DNA of 64,000 bases, taken from positions 21,122,246 to 21,186,245 of the forward strand of contig NC_134880.1 of the NCBI RefSeq assembly GCF_041734735.1. Reading direction: 5' to 3'. A program made the position numbers and the translations under genes. Positions within the stretch are counted from its first letter, which is position 1, and each line of letters begins with the position of its first letter. Source of the DNA: Babylonia areolata (Eukaryota; Mollusca; Gastropoda; Neogastropoda; Buccinidae). Of the stretch, positions 63,921 through 64,000 are shown one piece after another. The notes under the pieces are model-generated. The model saw only the letters and a program-made list of their open reading frames with translations, was not told the origin of the DNA and ran no database searches.

Positions 63921-64000
63921 GACGGGCGCAATAGCCGAGTGGTTAAAGCGTTGGACTGTCAACCTGAGGGTCCCGGGTTCGAATCACGGTGACGGCGCCT
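63921..64000 (+). mobile_element. SINE family C head, cut by window end
   Basis: GACGGGCGCAATAGCCGAGT...GGGTTCGAATCACGG; nearly identical to the copy at 41376 as far as it goes. Confidence 0.9.

Overview
The window looks like nuclear DNA of an invertebrate animal, most likely a gastropod mollusc. Genes are long and intron-rich with small exons. (CA)n/(GT)n tracts are very dense. The dispersed repeats (tRNA-headed SINEs with GAA or AAATAC tails, small TTAA-ended DNA elements, L2/CR1-like and RTE-like LINE debris) resemble what I remember of gastropod genomes. The organism call rests on that memory, not on a search. No operons, rRNA, CRISPR array, virus-like element or autonomous tRNA gene was found.

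Main content: two related host genes in head-to-head orientation. Gene 1 (minus strand, start codon at 38628, stop at 14381) can be rebuilt exon by exon. It has twelve coding exons, all GT-AG introns and matching phases, giving an uninterrupted 686-residue protein: an acylation signal (MGCGASKK), an alpha-helical/armadillo-like region, a TIR domain and a C-terminal SAM domain. Gene 2 (plus strand, start at 58814) is a paralogue. Only its first three coding exons lie in the window; they have the same intron phases (1, 0, 1), their own acylation signal, and an expanded run of about 23-residue repeats where gene 1 has one. Its second intron appears to use a GC-AG donor. TIR/ARM/SAM proteins are known in innate immunity and NAD+ metabolism (SARM1 is the named example), but the order ARM-TIR-SAM differs from SARM1 (ARM-SAM-SAM-TIR).

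Layout: 1-1580 is LINE debris. 2110-7690 holds three candidate exons of an unrecognised plus-strand gene that ends convergently with gene 1. 3-13 kb otherwise carries SINEs, a pair of TTAA elements and an L2-like fragment. 14.4-38.7 kb is gene 1, whose introns contain a 2-kb satellite of about 30-bp units, a 1.2-kb minisatellite of about 33-bp units beside exon 8, two piggyBac-like relics, nested SINEs and a foldback element. 38.7-58.8 kb is the divergent intergenic region with two large broken LINEs (43.2-46.6 kb plus, 50.7-54.8 kb minus) and many microsatellites. 56.9-58.7 kb, upstream of gene 2, is a stack of three tandem arrays. 58.8-62.4 kb is the start of gene 2. The window ends inside a SINE.
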